Below, one piece after another: positions 24,758 to 32,607 of a stretch of 64,000 bases of DNA; positions within the stretch are counted from its first letter, which is position 1; every line of letters starts with the position of its first letter. The stretch is from Micromonospora yangpuensis (GTDB lineage Bacteria; Actinomycetota; Actinomycetes; Mycobacteriales; Micromonosporaceae). The stretch spans positions 5,208,001 through 5,272,000 of the forward strand of contig NZ_FMIA01000002.1 in assembly GCF_900091615.1 (NCBI RefSeq). The letters run 5' to 3'. A model generated the notes under the pieces. The model did not search any database. It saw only the letters and a list, made by a program, of their open reading frames with translations, and had not been told where the DNA came from. Position numbers and translations under genes: made by a program.

Positions 24758-26089
24758 GGTGAGCGGTCCGAGGCCGGCGGCGTCCAACTCGTCGCGGATG
24801 ACGGCGGCGTCGCCCTCGACGACCAGGGTGAGCGCCTCGGGGCGCAGGTGCGCGGCGGCCGCCGCCGAGACCTGCTCGACGTCGGCGGCGAGCAGATCCG
24901 CCCGCAGCCGCGCGTGGTAGTCGTCCGGCAGGTCGTGCACCACCAGGGTGGTCAACGCCGACGCGATCGCCCGCGGGCTCTGCAGCTCGACCGAGAGCTG
25001 CCCGGCCCGCCAGGACCGCGCCACCGCCAGCTCGTCCTCGGTCACCCCTTCGGCCTGGGTACGGGTGATCTCGCCGACCGTCTCCACCAGGGCCGGCGCG
25101 GTGACCGCGGTCTGCACCCCGGAGCTGACGCCGAACCGGCCGAAGCGCCGCGACGAGGCGAAGTCGCCCCGGATGCCGTACGTGTAGCCGCGCACCTCGC
25201 GGATCAGGTGGTTCAGTCGGGAGGTGAACGCCCCGCCGAGCACCGTGCCGGCCAGGGTCATCGGCACGTGGTCGGGGTGCGCCCGGTGCGGTGACGGGTG
25301 GCCGAGCCGCAGCGTGGACTGCACCGAGCCGGGCCGGTCGACCAGGATCAGCCGACGGCCGGAGCGTGCGGGCACCTCGATCGGCCCACCGCGCTCGGCC
25401 GGGCCGCCGCCGGTGCCGGCGAACGCCGCGGCGGCCAGCGCGTCCAGGTCGACGCGGTCCAGGTCACCGGCGACGATCAGGGTGCCGGGCCGGAGGAACC
25501 ACTCGGAGTGGAAGACGGTGACGTCGTCGACGTCCAGCCCGGCCACCGACTCGGGGTCGCCGTACATCGGGCGGCCCCAACGGTTGTCCGCGCCGTACAG
25601 GTCGGCCCGCAGCACCGCGTCGGCCCGAGGACCGGGGTTGGCCCAGTCCATCCGCAGGGAGGTCACCTCGTCGTCGCGGACCCGCCGTACGTCGGCCGGG
25701 TCCAGCCTGGGCGTCCGGACCGCCTCGGCGAGCAGCTCCACGGCGGCGCTCAGCCGGTCCACCGGCACCTGGACGCTCACCTGGAACGAGTCCCAGTCCA
25801 GCCCGGTCACCAGCTCGGTGCCGAGGCCCTCCACCGCCAGCGCGTACGCGGTCGCGTCCCGCTGCGCGGTGCCCTCCTCCAGCGCCTTGGCAAGCACCGC
25901 GCCGACGCCCTCCTTGCCGATCCGTTCCCGGCCGGCACCGGCGTCCAGCAGGAGCAGCGCGACGGCGAGGTTCTGACCGGGCAGGTGCGCGGCGACGACC
26001 TGGCCACCGGCGACGGTACGGCGCACGACCGGCGGGAACCGGTACGGCCGGGCGGCTCCCGGGCCGGGACGGGCGGCGATCAGCGTCAT
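24749..26089 (-). CDS. M16 family peptidase-like protein, probable inactive partner
   Basis: 446 residues with the M16B fold: QNLAVALLLLDAGAGRERIGKEGVGAVLAKALEEGT at the start and the late VFHSEWFLRPGTLIVAGDLDRVDLDAL. The zinc-binding HxxEH of active members is replaced (region GVGAVLAKALEEGT), so it probably lacks peptidase activity and supplies the second half of the clamp. Its ATG overlaps the stop of the active subunit gene by 4 nt (ATGA). This split two-gene arrangement is known for M16B heterodimers. The gene end overlaps a tandem repeat. Confidence 0.88.
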   Translation of the reverse strand: MTLIAARPGPGAARPYRFPPVVRRTVAGGQVVAAHLPGQNLAVALLLLDAGAGRERIGKEGVGAVLAKALEEGTAQRDATAYALAVEGLGTELVTGLDWDSFQVSVQVPVDRLSAAVELLAEAVRTPRLDPADVRRVRDDEVTSLRMDWANPGPRADAVLRADLYGADNRWGRPMYGDPESVAGLDVDDVTVFHSEWFLRPGTLIVAGDLDRVDLDALAAAAFAGTGGGPAERGGPIEVPARSGRRLILVDRPGSVQSTLRLGHPSPHRAHPDHVPMTLAGTVLGGAFTSRLNHLIREVRGYTYGIRGDFASSRRFGRFGVSSGVQTAVTAPALVETVGEITRTQAEGVTEDELAVARSWRAGQLSVELQSPRAIASALTTLVVHDLPDDYHARLRADLLAADVEQVSAAAAAHLRPEALTLVVEGDAAVIRDELDAAGLGPLTDA

Positions 26090-27378
26090 GAGGTCTCCTC
26101 GGGCAGGTAGATCAGGGTGGCCCGGTCACCGGCGCCGAGCACCTCGGTGGCCGCCTCGGCGATCTGCTCGGCGGTCACCGCGAGCCAGCCGGGCAGTCGC
26201 TCGGCAGCCGTGGCCGGGTCGCCGAACTGGGTGGCGTACCGGCCGAGGGTGTCGGCCCGGCCGTCCACGGTGGACATCTGCCGCCACCACATGGTGCTCA
26301 GCAACGCCTTGGCGCGATCCAGCTCGGCGGCGGTCACCGGCACCGTGGCCAACTCGTCGACCACCTCGGCCAGCCCGGCCTCCAGCTGGTCGGCGCTCAC
26401 CCCGGGGCGGGCGGTGGCGGTGGCGATCAGCGGTGCCGGGGCGTGCGCCAGATCCACCCCGTACGCCCCGACCAGGTCGGGCTGGGCGATCCGCTCGCCG
26501 TCGGCCAGGCGCTGGTACAGCCGGCTGCCCCGGCCGCTGCCGAGGACCGCCGCCAGCACGGTCAGCACGTCGTAGCCGGCGCTGCCGAACGGGTACGTGC
26601 GGTGGGCGACGTACACCCGGGGGGCGGGCACGTCGGCGGTGACGGTCTCACGCACCGGCACCCCGGTCGCCGCGACCACCCGGCCGTCCGGGGCGGGCGG
26701 GATGTCCGCCCGGGCGGGCAACGCGCCGAAGTACTTCTCGGCCAGGGCGAAGACCTCCGTCGCCGGGGCGTCGCCGACGACGGTCAGCACCGCGTTGTTC
26801 GGCGCGTAGTACCGCTTGTGGAACTCCTGGAAGGTGGCCAGGTCGGCGGCGTTCAGGTCGGCCATCGAGCCGATCGTCGAGTGGTGGTACGGATGCCCCG
26901 GCGGGTACAGCAGCGGCAGCAGCCGCAGCCAGGCGTCGCCGTAGGGCACGTTCTCGTAGCGCTGCCGCCGCTCGTTCTTCACCACGTCACGCTGGTTGTC
27001 CAGGGTCTCCTGGGTCAGCGCGGGCACCAGGCCGCCCATCCGGTCGGCCTCCAGCCAGAGCGCCAGCTCCAGATGCTCGGCCGGCACCGTCTCGAAGTAG
27101 TTGGTCCGGTCCGGGTTGGTGGTGGCGTTCAGCGAGCCGCCCGCGCCCTGGATCAGCTTCATGTGCTCGGTCTTCGCCACGTTCACCGAGCCCTCGAACA
27201 TAAGGTGCTCGAAGAGGTGGGCGAAGCCGCTCTGCCCCTCCGGTTCGTGGCGGGAACCCACGTCGTACCAGAGGTTCACGGCGACGGCCGGCGCGGTGCG
27301 GTCCTCGCTCACCACCACGCGCAGGCCGTTGTCCAGTCGGGTCGTCTCGATCGGCCAGGGGTAACCGCTGTCGGGCAT
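26086..27378 (-). CDS. M16 family zinc peptidase, active subunit
   Basis: 430 residues. The inverted zinc motif HLFEHLMFEG (HxxEH, about residue 50) is present, with the downstream Glu region ETLDNQRDVVKNERRQRYENVPYG about 75 residues later and RYYAPNNAVLTVVGDAPATEVFALAEKYFG as in the processing-peptidase family. It should form a heterodimer with the next gene and cleave short peptides; substrates are unknown. The ATG follows TAGCGT (27390-27385) by six nucleotides, predicting a leaderless message for the pair. Confidence 0.92.
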   Translation of the reverse strand: MPDSGYPWPIETTRLDNGLRVVVSEDRTAPAVAVNLWYDVGSRHEPEGQSGFAHLFEHLMFEGSVNVAKTEHMKLIQGAGGSLNATTNPDRTNYFETVPAEHLELALWLEADRMGGLVPALTQETLDNQRDVVKNERRQRYENVPYGDAWLRLLPLLYPPGHPYHHSTIGSMADLNAADLATFQEFHKRYYAPNNAVLTVVGDAPATEVFALAEKYFGALPARADIPPAPDGRVVAATGVPVRETVTADVPAPRVYVAHRTYPFGSAGYDVLTVLAAVLGSGRGSRLYQRLADGERIAQPDLVGAYGVDLAHAPAPLIATATARPGVSADQLEAGLAEVVDELATVPVTAAELDRAKALLSTMWWRQMSTVDGRADTLGRYATQFGDPATAAERLPGWLAVTAEQIAEAATEVLGAGDRATLIYLPEETS

Positions 27379-27427
27379 GGCCCGACGCTATCCGATCACC
27401 GCCGCCGCCGGGGTCCGCGCCGCCACC

Positions 27428-27545
27428 GGCGCGTTGCGCGCCGGTCCGTCCGGCGACCCCGGCGCGTTGCGCGCCGGCCGTCCGGCGACCCCGGCGCGTT
27501 GCGCGCCGGCCGTGTCCGGCGTCCCGGCGCGTCGCGGGCCAGCCC
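27428..27545. repeat. 33-bp tandem repeats with internal hairpins
   Basis: GGCGCGTTGCGCGCCGG starts at 27428, 27461 and 27493, with a degenerate fourth copy near 27525. Each unit can fold as GGCGCG-TTG-CGCGCC. The block fills the space between the small gene at 27612 and the M16 operon, both on the minus strand. Confidence 0.85.
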
Positions 27546-27611
27546 CGCCCGGCGGTCCGACCGCGACCAGCCGGGTCGGGGCCGGCCCCGACGACACCGG
27601 CGGCCGGGTGC

Positions 27612-27827
27612 TCAGTCGGGAGGCTCGACCGCCACCACGGTCTCGTCGGAGGTACGCCGTTCCAGCACGGTGTCGGGCGCGCCGTTCGGATCGAACTCGC
27701 GGCGGTCCGAGTCGGCGAGGACGGCGTCGGCCTGGGCCTGCGGGTCGTCGCTGCCGGCCGCGGCCTCCTCCGGCAGCAGGTGCGCGCGGGACCGCACCCG
27801 GTCCTGATCCTGGGTCTGTTCGCTCAT
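27612..27827 (-). CDS. Small acidic hypothetical protein
   Basis: 71 residues from an ATG at 27827 with AGGAG eight nucleotides upstream. It is rich in Asp, Glu and Gln (MSEQTQDQDRVRS..., DDPQAQADAVLADSDRREFD) without hydrophobic core, membrane helix or motif, so it is probably disordered. It lies upstream of the M16 genes on the same strand, separated by tandem repeats. I recall similar short acidic proteins in related genera, but function is unknown. Confidence 0.6.
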   Translation of the reverse strand: MSEQTQDQDRVRSRAHLLPEEAAAGSDDPQAQADAVLADSDRREFDPNGAPDTVLERRTSDETVVAVEPPD

Positions 27828-27956
27828 GCCCGCTCTCCTACCCCGCCCCCGCGCCCGTCACGCCCACCGGTGAGCGCTGCGTGCGACGACGGCAACGGCC
27901 GCCGACAGCGTCGCCGACGGCGTCCCGCGGCACGCTGCCCAGCATGTGGTGGGCAG

Positions 27957-27985
27957 CTGGCGAATCCCGGGACGTCGGGTAGGGT
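27957..27985 (+). promoter_or_regulatory. Promoter of the leader peptide/DAHP synthase unit
   Basis: TAGGGT at 27980-27985 is a good -10 hexamer, with a weak CTGGCG at the -35 position. The leader GTG starts seven nucleotides after the -10, so transcription would begin at or just before the start codon and the leader peptide would be translated from a leaderless mRNA. Confidence 0.5.
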
Positions 27986-27992
27986 GGTCGGC

Positions 27993-28052
27993 GTGACGCG
28001 GTCGTATCGATGGTTTAGGCAGCCGGCTTCGAAGCCGGTGACTTCACCCTGA
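27993..28052 (+). CDS. Aromatic-amino-acid leader peptide of DAHP synthase
   Basis: GTG at 27993 reads VTRSYRWFRQPASKPVTSP and stops at 28050-28052, 117 bp before the DAHP synthase gene. Residues 5-8 are Tyr-Arg-Trp-Phe, i.e. all three aromatic amino acids in four codons. The peptide is followed by alternative hairpins and a terminator-like stem with a short T run (28081-28104). This is the layout of transcription attenuation: a ribosome stalled at the aromatic codons should favour readthrough into the aromatic pathway's first gene. No experiment supports it yet, and the start could differ. Confidence 0.72.
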   Translation: MTRSYRWFRQPASKPVTSP

Positions 28053-28130
28053 TCTGACGTCACCACTTTTCGAGCCGGCCGGGCGGGACGAGTTCCCGCC
28101 CTTTCGCGTACGAGCAGCCGGCTCGTCCCG
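28023..28130 (+). promoter_or_regulatory. Attenuator with alternative RNA structures upstream of DAHP synthase
   Basis: Segment 28023-28038 (CCGGCTTCGAAGCCGG) is a palindrome. It can instead pair with TTCGAGCCGG at 28069-28078 (one-base bulge). GGTGAC (28037-28042) can pair with GTCACC (28059-28064). GGGCGGGA (28081-28088) pairs with TCCCGCCC (28094-28101), followed by CTTTC, as an intrinsic terminator. Finally CGAGCCGGC at 28071-28079 is the exact complement of GCCGGCTCG at 28117-28125, and CTCGTCCC (28122-28129) can pair with GGGACGAG inside the terminator stem. The leader peptide would select among these. Confidence 0.65.
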
Positions 28131-28169
28131 GGCGCCGGCCCTGGGCACGGTCGGCGGAAGGAACCCACC

Positions 28170-29255
28170 GTGACGACCCCGGACACCGATCGGGTCATCG
28201 ACCAGCGGATCGACCGTGTCGTGCCGCTGACCACGCCCGCGCTGCTGCACCACCATCTGCCCCTGGACGCCACCCTGGCCTCGGCGGTGCTGGCTGGCCG
28301 GCGCGCGGTCGGCGAGGTGCTGGACCGTACCGACGACCGGCTCCTGGTGGTGGTCGGCCCGTGCTCGGTGCACGATCCGGCCGCGGCGTTGGACTACGCC
28401 GGCAGGCTGCGCGGGCTGGCCGACCAGCTCGCCGACGACCTGCTCGTGGTGATGCGCGTCTACTTCGAGAAGCCGCGTTCGACGGTCGGCTGGAAGGGTC
28501 TGATCAACGATCCGGCGCTGGACGGTTCGGGGGACGTCAACACCGGACTGCGCACCGCCCGTGCCCTGCTGCTCGACGTGCTGCGCCTCGGCCTGCCGGT
28601 GGGCTGCGAGTTCCTCGACCCGATCACCCCGCAGTACATCGCCGACACGGTGGGGTGGGGCGCGATCGGGGCCCGGACCGTGGAGAGCCAGGTGCACCGG
28701 CAGCTCGCCTCCGGTCTGTCCATGCCGATCGGGATGAAGAACCGGCCGGACGGCAGCATCGGCACCGCGGTCGACGCGATCCGGGCGGCCGGCGTACCCC
28801 ACGTCTTCCCGGGCATCGACGTCTCCGGCACTCCGGCGATCATGCACACCCGGGGCAACGCCGACGGACACCTGGTGCTGCGCGGCGGCGGTGGCCGGCC
28901 GAACTACGACGCCGAGTCGGTGGCCGGCGCGCTGGACCTGCTCCGGGCGGCCGGGCTGCCCGAGCGCGTGGTCATCGACGCCAGCCACGACAACAGCGGC
29001 AAGGACCACCGCCGGCAGCCCCTGGTGGCCGCGGACGTGGCCGCCCAGCTCGCCGCCGGTCAGCGCGGCATCACCGGCATCATGCTGGAGAGCTTCCTGC
29101 AGCCCGGCCGGCAGGATCTGGACCCGACCCGGGAGCTGGAGTACGGCCGCTCGGTGACCGACGCCTGCATCGGCTGGGACACCACCGCCCAGGTGCTCAC
29201 CGAGTTGGCGACCGCCACCCGGGCCCGCCGGGCCACCCTGCCCACCCCGGCCTGA
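28170..29255 (+). CDS. aroG: 3-deoxy-7-phosphoheptulonate synthase (DAHP synthase, class I)
   Basis: 361 residues. It condenses phosphoenolpyruvate and erythrose 4-phosphate in the first step of the shikimate pathway. Class I (AroG/F/H-like) motifs are VVVGPCSVHDP (about residue 62), MRVYFEKPRSTVGWKGLINDP (residues ~95-115), GCEFLDPITPQYIADTVGWGAIGARTVESQVHR and VIDASHDNSGKDHRRQ with the metal-binding His/Asp. The length matches the family. The GTG at 28170 follows GGAAGGA. Expression is probably controlled by the leader peptide/attenuator upstream. It is monocistronic with a strong hairpin after it. Confidence 0.95.
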   Translation: MTTPDTDRVIDQRIDRVVPLTTPALLHHHLPLDATLASAVLAGRRAVGEVLDRTDDRLLVVVGPCSVHDPAAALDYAGRLRGLADQLADDLLVVMRVYFEKPRSTVGWKGLINDPALDGSGDVNTGLRTARALLLDVLRLGLPVGCEFLDPITPQYIADTVGWGAIGARTVESQVHRQLASGLSMPIGMKNRPDGSIGTAVDAIRAAGVPHVFPGIDVSGTPAIMHTRGNADGHLVLRGGGGRPNYDAESVAGALDLLRAAGLPERVVIDASHDNSGKDHRRQPLVAADVAAQLAAGQRGITGIMLESFLQPGRQDLDPTRELEYGRSVTDACIGWDTTAQVLTELATATRARRATLPTPA

Positions 29256-29266
29256 GGCGGCAGAGA

Positions 29267-29304
29267 CAGTGCCGCCCCCGGCTGGTGGGCCGGGGGCGGC
29301 ACTG
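29267..29304 (+). terminator. Strong hairpin after DAHP synthase
   Basis: A perfect 16-bp stem (29267-29282 with 29289-29304) closes a 6-nt loop TGGTGG, 11 bp after the stop codon. No T tract, typical for high-GC actinomycetes. Confidence 0.8.
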
Positions 29305-29540
29305 GTGTCGGTGTGCAGGTCGCCTCTCGGCGAGTGGCACGACGCGGCTCCAGCCGAACGGTATTCCGCGAAGGCAATTTGGGTGAGGCCCGGGGACACT
29401 TGACACACCGACACCTCAGTCAACCAGGCTTCCCCGGCCGGTGTTCCGGGTTGTGCTGTGGTCCACGTCACCCGATCCGCCCGCGACGTCGGCGGCCCGG
29501 GGCGACGTTTCGGCGGCCCCCCGCCGGGTAGCTGACCTGC

Positions 29541-29912
29541 GTGACGGACGAGGCACCCACCACCAGCAGCGGTGCGCCCGCGACCAACCGGGCAGCCGCG
29601 GTGGAACGTACCCCGACGGTCGAGCGGGCGCCCGCGGTCGACGGCCTGCCCATGGTCGACGTGCCGGTGACCGACGAGGCCCTGCTGGCCGACGACGTGC
29701 CGACCACGGTCGGGCCGGCGGACCGCCAGCGGTTGGACGACCTGCTCGACGACATATACCGGGGGCAGGAACGGATCAGCCAGTCGGAGATCCACCGGCG
29801 GGCGGTGACCGCCGAGTTGCCGGCGGAGCTGCTGACCCGGATCTCCGCGATCCCCCAGGGTGAGTACGCGATGGACGAGGTCGCCGACCTGCTCGGCGGG
29901 TCGGCGGGCTGA
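29541..29912 (+). CDS. Hypothetical protein with acidic N-terminus
   Basis: 123 residues from a GTG at 29541. TAGCTG at 29529-29534 is a -10 hexamer six nucleotides upstream, so the mRNA is likely leaderless. The first ~60 residues are Ala/Thr/Asp/Val-rich and repetitive (VERTPTVERAPAV), probably disordered. The last ~55 residues form a helical domain (RLDDLLDDIYRGQERISQSEIHRRAVTAELPAELLTRISAIPQGEYAMDEVADLL) similar in feel to DUF2795-type small domains. No membrane part. The 230 bp upstream, after the terminator, show no other gene. Confidence 0.65.
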   Translation: MTDEAPTTSSGAPATNRAAAVERTPTVERAPAVDGLPMVDVPVTDEALLADDVPTTVGPADRQRLDDLLDDIYRGQERISQSEIHRRAVTAELPAELLTRISAIPQGEYAMDEVADLLGGSAG

Positions 29913-29949
29913 CCACCGGGCCGACCGGGGTCGACCGAGAGGACACCCG

Positions 29950-30144
29950 ATGACCGAACCCGACCGCCGGCAGCAGCATCTGCCGCCCCTCGGCCAGCCG
30001 CCGGAGGACAGCGAACCGCAGCAGGACCCCGACTTCGCCAACGAGCACGACCGGACCGCCGTCGACCGCGACGTGATCACCGGGCAGGACGCCGGCGAGC
30101 GGGAACCGGAGTCGCCCCGCGGCTGGTCGGGCATGCAACGCTGA
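29950..30144 (+). CDS. Small hydrophilic hypothetical protein
   Basis: 64 residues from an ATG at 29950 with GAGAGGA upstream. It is rich in Gln, Asp, Glu, Pro and Arg (RRQQHLPPLGQPPEDSEPQQDPDF...) and ends RGWSGMQR. No motif, no membrane helix, probably disordered. It follows the gene at 29541 by 37 bp and is likely in the same transcript, which ends at the terminator 30156-30188. Function unknown. Confidence 0.55.
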   Translation: MTEPDRRQQHLPPLGQPPEDSEPQQDPDFANEHDRTAVDRDVITGQDAGEREPESPRGWSGMQR

Positions 30145-30155
30145 GGTCAGACGTG

Positions 30156-30188
30156 CGACGGGGGCAGCCACACCGGCTGCCCCCGTCG
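30156..30188. terminator. Bidirectional hairpin terminator
   Basis: A perfect 14-bp stem (CGACGGGGGCAGCC at 30156-30169, complement 30175-30188) with a 5-nt loop lies between the convergent ends of the genes at 29950 and 30200, and should serve both strands. Confidence 0.85.
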
Positions 30189-30199
30189 TCGGGCCAGGG

Positions 30200-30742
30200 T
30201 CAGTCCTCGTCGCGCTGGCCGCCCTCGGCTGCCTGCTGGGCGATGGCGTACCCCATCTGCAGGAAGTCGGAGGCGGCGACCGCGGTCAGCGCGGTGGCGA
30301 CCAGGCGGGTCAGTCGGGGCGCGAGCACCAAACCGCCGGTAAGCCCGGTGGCCACCCAGACGGCCAGGCAGAACGGGCAACTGAGCAGCTCACCGATGGC
30401 GTGCCGGGTGGGGCTGCCGGAGTCGCGTACCTGCTCCATCACCTCACCGCTGCCGATCGGCCGCTCGTAGCTGGTGAAGGGGGCCCGCAGTGGGCTGGTC
30501 ACCGCGTCCTTGGAGAGCAGCCGGCTCAGCTTGTGGGTGGCGATGGAGAGCAGCACCACGTCGGCGGTCGACGGGCGCTGCGGTACCGGCCGGCCGGTCA
30601 CCCGGACCAGTCCGGCGAGCACCCCGGTCACCCCGGCGTAGGTGCCCATCGCCGCGAGGTAACCACCGAGGGGCCGGTGCTCGTGTGGTGCGTACGCCTG
30701 GCGCAGCTGCGCCACCTTCTGCTTGAGGCCGTGGTCGGTCAC
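30200..30742 (-). CDS. DUF1360 membrane protein
   Basis: 180 residues from a GTG at 30742. It contains the DUF1360 pattern: an early membrane helix (LAAMGTYAGVTGVLAGLVRV), then VVLLSIATHKLSRLLSKDAVTSPLRAPFT, and the Cys-containing GELLSCPFCLAVWVATGLTGGLVLAPR helix. The SCPFCxxxW motif is diagnostic. Related proteins include Bacillus sporulation/coat-associated YjcA-like proteins, but in actinomycetes the function is not defined. It stands alone, convergent with the preceding pair. Confidence 0.82.
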   Translation of the reverse strand: MTDHGLKQKVAQLRQAYAPHEHRPLGGYLAAMGTYAGVTGVLAGLVRVTGRPVPQRPSTADVVLLSIATHKLSRLLSKDAVTSPLRAPFTSYERPIGSGEVMEQVRDSGSPTRHAIGELLSCPFCLAVWVATGLTGGLVLAPRLTRLVATALTAVAASDFLQMGYAIAQQAAEGGQRDED

Positions 30743-30801
30743 CGGCTGGCTCTCCTCGTTCTCGGTCGTACCGGGTCAGGCTTCTGATGGTCGGCGGTGG
30801 C

Positions 30802-31140
30802 TCAGCCGGCGGTCAGGTTGTCGGCCACCGTCCGGGCCAGGTTCTCCAGGGTGCGATCGGCCAGTCCGTCCGAGACCTGGTCGCCCGGGTCGCCCGCCAG
30901 ATCCAGCCGGACCCGGGCGCCACCGGCGGCTGCCGGCTCGACCTGGATCTCGGCCGACCAGCCGGGGGCGGAGGCGCTGCCCCAGCGGGCGCTCAACCGG
31001 TCGGCGTCGACCTCCGGACGCTGGTCACCGTCGGTCCGCAGTTGCTCGGGCAACCACCCGGCGACCCGGTCCGGGTCGGTGGCGGTGCTGAAGACCACCT
31101 CGGGTGGGGCGGACATCCCCCGTTCGGCGTGCTCGGTCAT
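30802..31140 (-). CDS. SRPBCC (START-like) family protein
   Basis: 112 residues; the ATG at 31140 overlaps the upstream stop by one base (TGATG), so the two genes are coupled. The sequence opens MSAPPEVVFSTATDPDRVAGWLPEQLR, the typical N-terminal helix-grip pattern of the polyketide-cyclase/SRPBCC fold, and ends VSDGLADRTLENLARTVADNLTAG as the long C-terminal helix. Such proteins bind hydrophobic ligands. The ligand and partner are unknown here. Confidence 0.75.
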   Translation of the reverse strand: MTEHAERGMSAPPEVVFSTATDPDRVAGWLPEQLRTDGDQRPEVDADRLSARWGSASAPGWSAEIQVEPAAAGGARVRLDLAGDPGDQVSDGLADRTLENLARTVADNLTAG

Positions 31141-31451
31141 CACAGCTCCCGCAGGCGGCTCGGATCCACTTCCCGGCCGGGGTGCCGGGCCAGGTACTCC
31201 GTCTCCAGCTCGGCCGTGCGGCGCAGGTGGTTGGCGAGCGCGGAGTCGGCGGCGTGCCGCAGCGTGTCCAGCCGGGTGCGGTGCAGGCTGTGGATCTCGC
31301 GGAGCAGATCCTCGTCGGGCAGCTCGGTGGGATCCACGCCTACCGTCTCGTCGCCGACGTGGTCGCCGTCCCACTCCGGCACCCGCTGCTCGGGGCTCGC
31401 CTCCCCTGCGGAGCCCGCCGGAATGTCGTCCTGCCGTACCGCCTCGCTCAT
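31140..31451 (-). CDS. Hypothetical protein of the DUF6158 type
   Basis: 103 residues from an ATG at 31451, preceded by GGGGGCG; an ATG at 31463 is possible. The first ~40 residues are acidic and variable. The rest is a helical segment (GVDPTELPDEDLLREIHSLHRTRLDTLRHAADSALANHLRRTAELETEYLARHPGREVDPSRLREL) that I recall from small actinobacterial proteins annotated as DUF6158. No catalytic motif. It is co-transcribed with the SRPBCC gene through a 1-nt overlap. Confidence 0.6.
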   Translation of the reverse strand: MSEAVRQDDIPAGSAGEASPEQRVPEWDGDHVGDETVGVDPTELPDEDLLREIHSLHRTRLDTLRHAADSALANHLRRTAELETEYLARHPGREVDPSRLREL

Positions 31452-31592
31452 GGTCGCCCCCATTGGTCTCGTTTGGGCTGGCGTCTAGACGGATGCCCAC
31501 CCGCGCGGTCACCAAACCCGGTGGAGCGCGTCCGGCGCGGCGACTACGACGCCGCGTCGGAGACGACCGGCGCTCCCGGTACCCTCGATGCC

Positions 31593-32039
31593 ATGAAACG
31601 GCTCTGGACACCGGCGTGGATCTTTCGCCACGTGGCCATGGTCGTGCTGGTCGCGGCCTTCCTCGCGCTGGGCTGGTGGCAGATCAGCCGGGCCGCCGCC
31701 GGCAACACCTTGAGCTGGGCCTACGCCTTCGAGTGGCCGATCTTCGCCGGCTTCGTGGTCTTCGTCTGGTGGCGCGAGGCCCGGCTCACGCTGCGCGGCC
31801 CGCCGCAGACCGACGCCGACGCCGGGCAGACCGCCGGGACCGCACCGGTCGCCCCGACCACCGGCGACTCACCCTCGGTGACCGGCGACCAACGACCGGC
31901 GGTACGCCGACCGGTACGGGCCGCGCGGGTGCCGGTGCCGGCCGACGGGGGCGAGGACGCCGAGCTGGCCGCCTACAACCACTACCTGTCATGGTTGAAC
32001 GCCAATCCGGGCGCCCGGCCCGGTGACTACCCCGGCTGA
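31593..32039 (+). CDS. Conserved membrane protein beside DUF3817
   Basis: 148 residues from an ATG at 31593. Two membrane helices fill the start (WIFRHVAMVVLVAAFLALGWWQISRA and YAFEWPIFAGFVVFVWWRE). The rest is a Thr/Pro/Arg-rich cytoplasmic part ending in DAELAAYNHYLSWLNANPGARPGDYPG. This helix pair followed by a DUF3817 gene is a conserved actinobacterial arrangement. A longer upstream frame is antisense to other genes. Function is unknown; the pair may be part of a membrane complex. Confidence 0.72.
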   Translation: MKRLWTPAWIFRHVAMVVLVAAFLALGWWQISRAAAGNTLSWAYAFEWPIFAGFVVFVWWREARLTLRGPPQTDADAGQTAGTAPVAPTTGDSPSVTGDQRPAVRRPVRAARVPVPADGGEDAELAAYNHYLSWLNANPGARPGDYPG

Positions 32040-32065
32040 GGCCGGTTCGGAAGGACGGACGCAAG

Positions 32066-32392
32066 GTGGGCGCAGCCCTTATCCGGTACCGCGTCATCGC
32101 CTGGATCGTGGGCGTGGTGCTGATCCTGCTGGTCGTGATCGGGATGCCACTGAAGTACGGCTTCGACGATCCGGTCGTGGTGGAGACCATCGGCCCGGCG
32201 CACGGCTTCCTCTACATGGGGTACCTGGTGGCCGCCTTCGACCTGTCCCGGCGGGCCGACTGGCCGTTGAAGCGGATGCTCGCGGTGATGCTCGCCGGCA
32301 CGGTGCCGTTCGTCTCGTTCTGGGCCGAGCGCCGGGTCAGCCGGTGGGTGGCGGTCCGGCCGGAGCGGACCCCGGAGACCGTCGCGAGCTGA
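32066..32392 (+). CDS. DUF3817 integral membrane protein
   Basis: 108 residues with three membrane helices (RYRVIAWIVGVVLILLVVIGMPLKY, HGFLYMGYLVAAFDLSR and RMLAVMLAGTVPFVSFWAERRV). The GPAHGFLYMGYL stretch with its His is the conserved DUF3817 core. It follows the preceding membrane protein by 26 bp on the same strand and probably shares its transcript. No enzymatic role is known for the family. Confidence 0.82.
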   Translation: MGAALIRYRVIAWIVGVVLILLVVIGMPLKYGFDDPVVVETIGPAHGFLYMGYLVAAFDLSRRADWPLKRMLAVMLAGTVPFVSFWAERRVSRWVAVRPERTPETVAS

Positions 32393-32427
32393 CCCAGGAC
32401 GACGGTTCCGTCACTCAAAGTGATGAA

Positions 32428-32459
32428 AGTGTGGTCCGTTTGGCCACATTAACCACACT
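32428..32459. promoter_or_regulatory. Inverted repeat upstream of the NlpC/P60 gene
   Basis: AGTGTGGT at 32428-32435 and ACCACACT at 32452-32459 are perfect 8-bp arms around a 16-nt AT-richer centre that itself contains GTGG/CCAC. It lies ~150 bp before the peptidase gene. It could be an operator or part of a structured 5' region; the rest of the 215-bp gap shows only a small hairpin (CCGTCC-ACCA-GGACGG at 32527-32542) and no riboswitch I can recognise. Confidence 0.35.
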
Positions 32460-32607
32460 GACCTCGGCAACCGCTGCCCTTCACTCCGTCCCCGCGTTAC
32501 GTTGATCTAGCCGGACCGGTCCACCGCCGTCCACCAGGACGGCCCCGGCCCGGTGCCGCTCCGGAGTTCCACGCCGGGTCGGCCGCTGGGAGAGGAGCCC
32601 GCCGCTC

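Noticed and set aside
28021..28052. A tRNA or selenocysteine tRNA at CCGGCTTCGAAGCCGG
   Set aside because: No acceptor stem, D or T arm around it; the palindrome belongs to the leader/attenuator region.
28044..30134. A 696-codon minus-strand frame over the DAHP synthase and its neighbours
   Set aside because: It is antisense to DAHP synthase, is full of Arg/Gly/His, and shows no protein motif; long shadow frames are expected in high-GC DNA.
32393..32607. c-di-AMP riboswitch before the NlpC/P60 gene
   Set aside because: I could not find the conserved core; only an inverted repeat and a small hairpin are visible.
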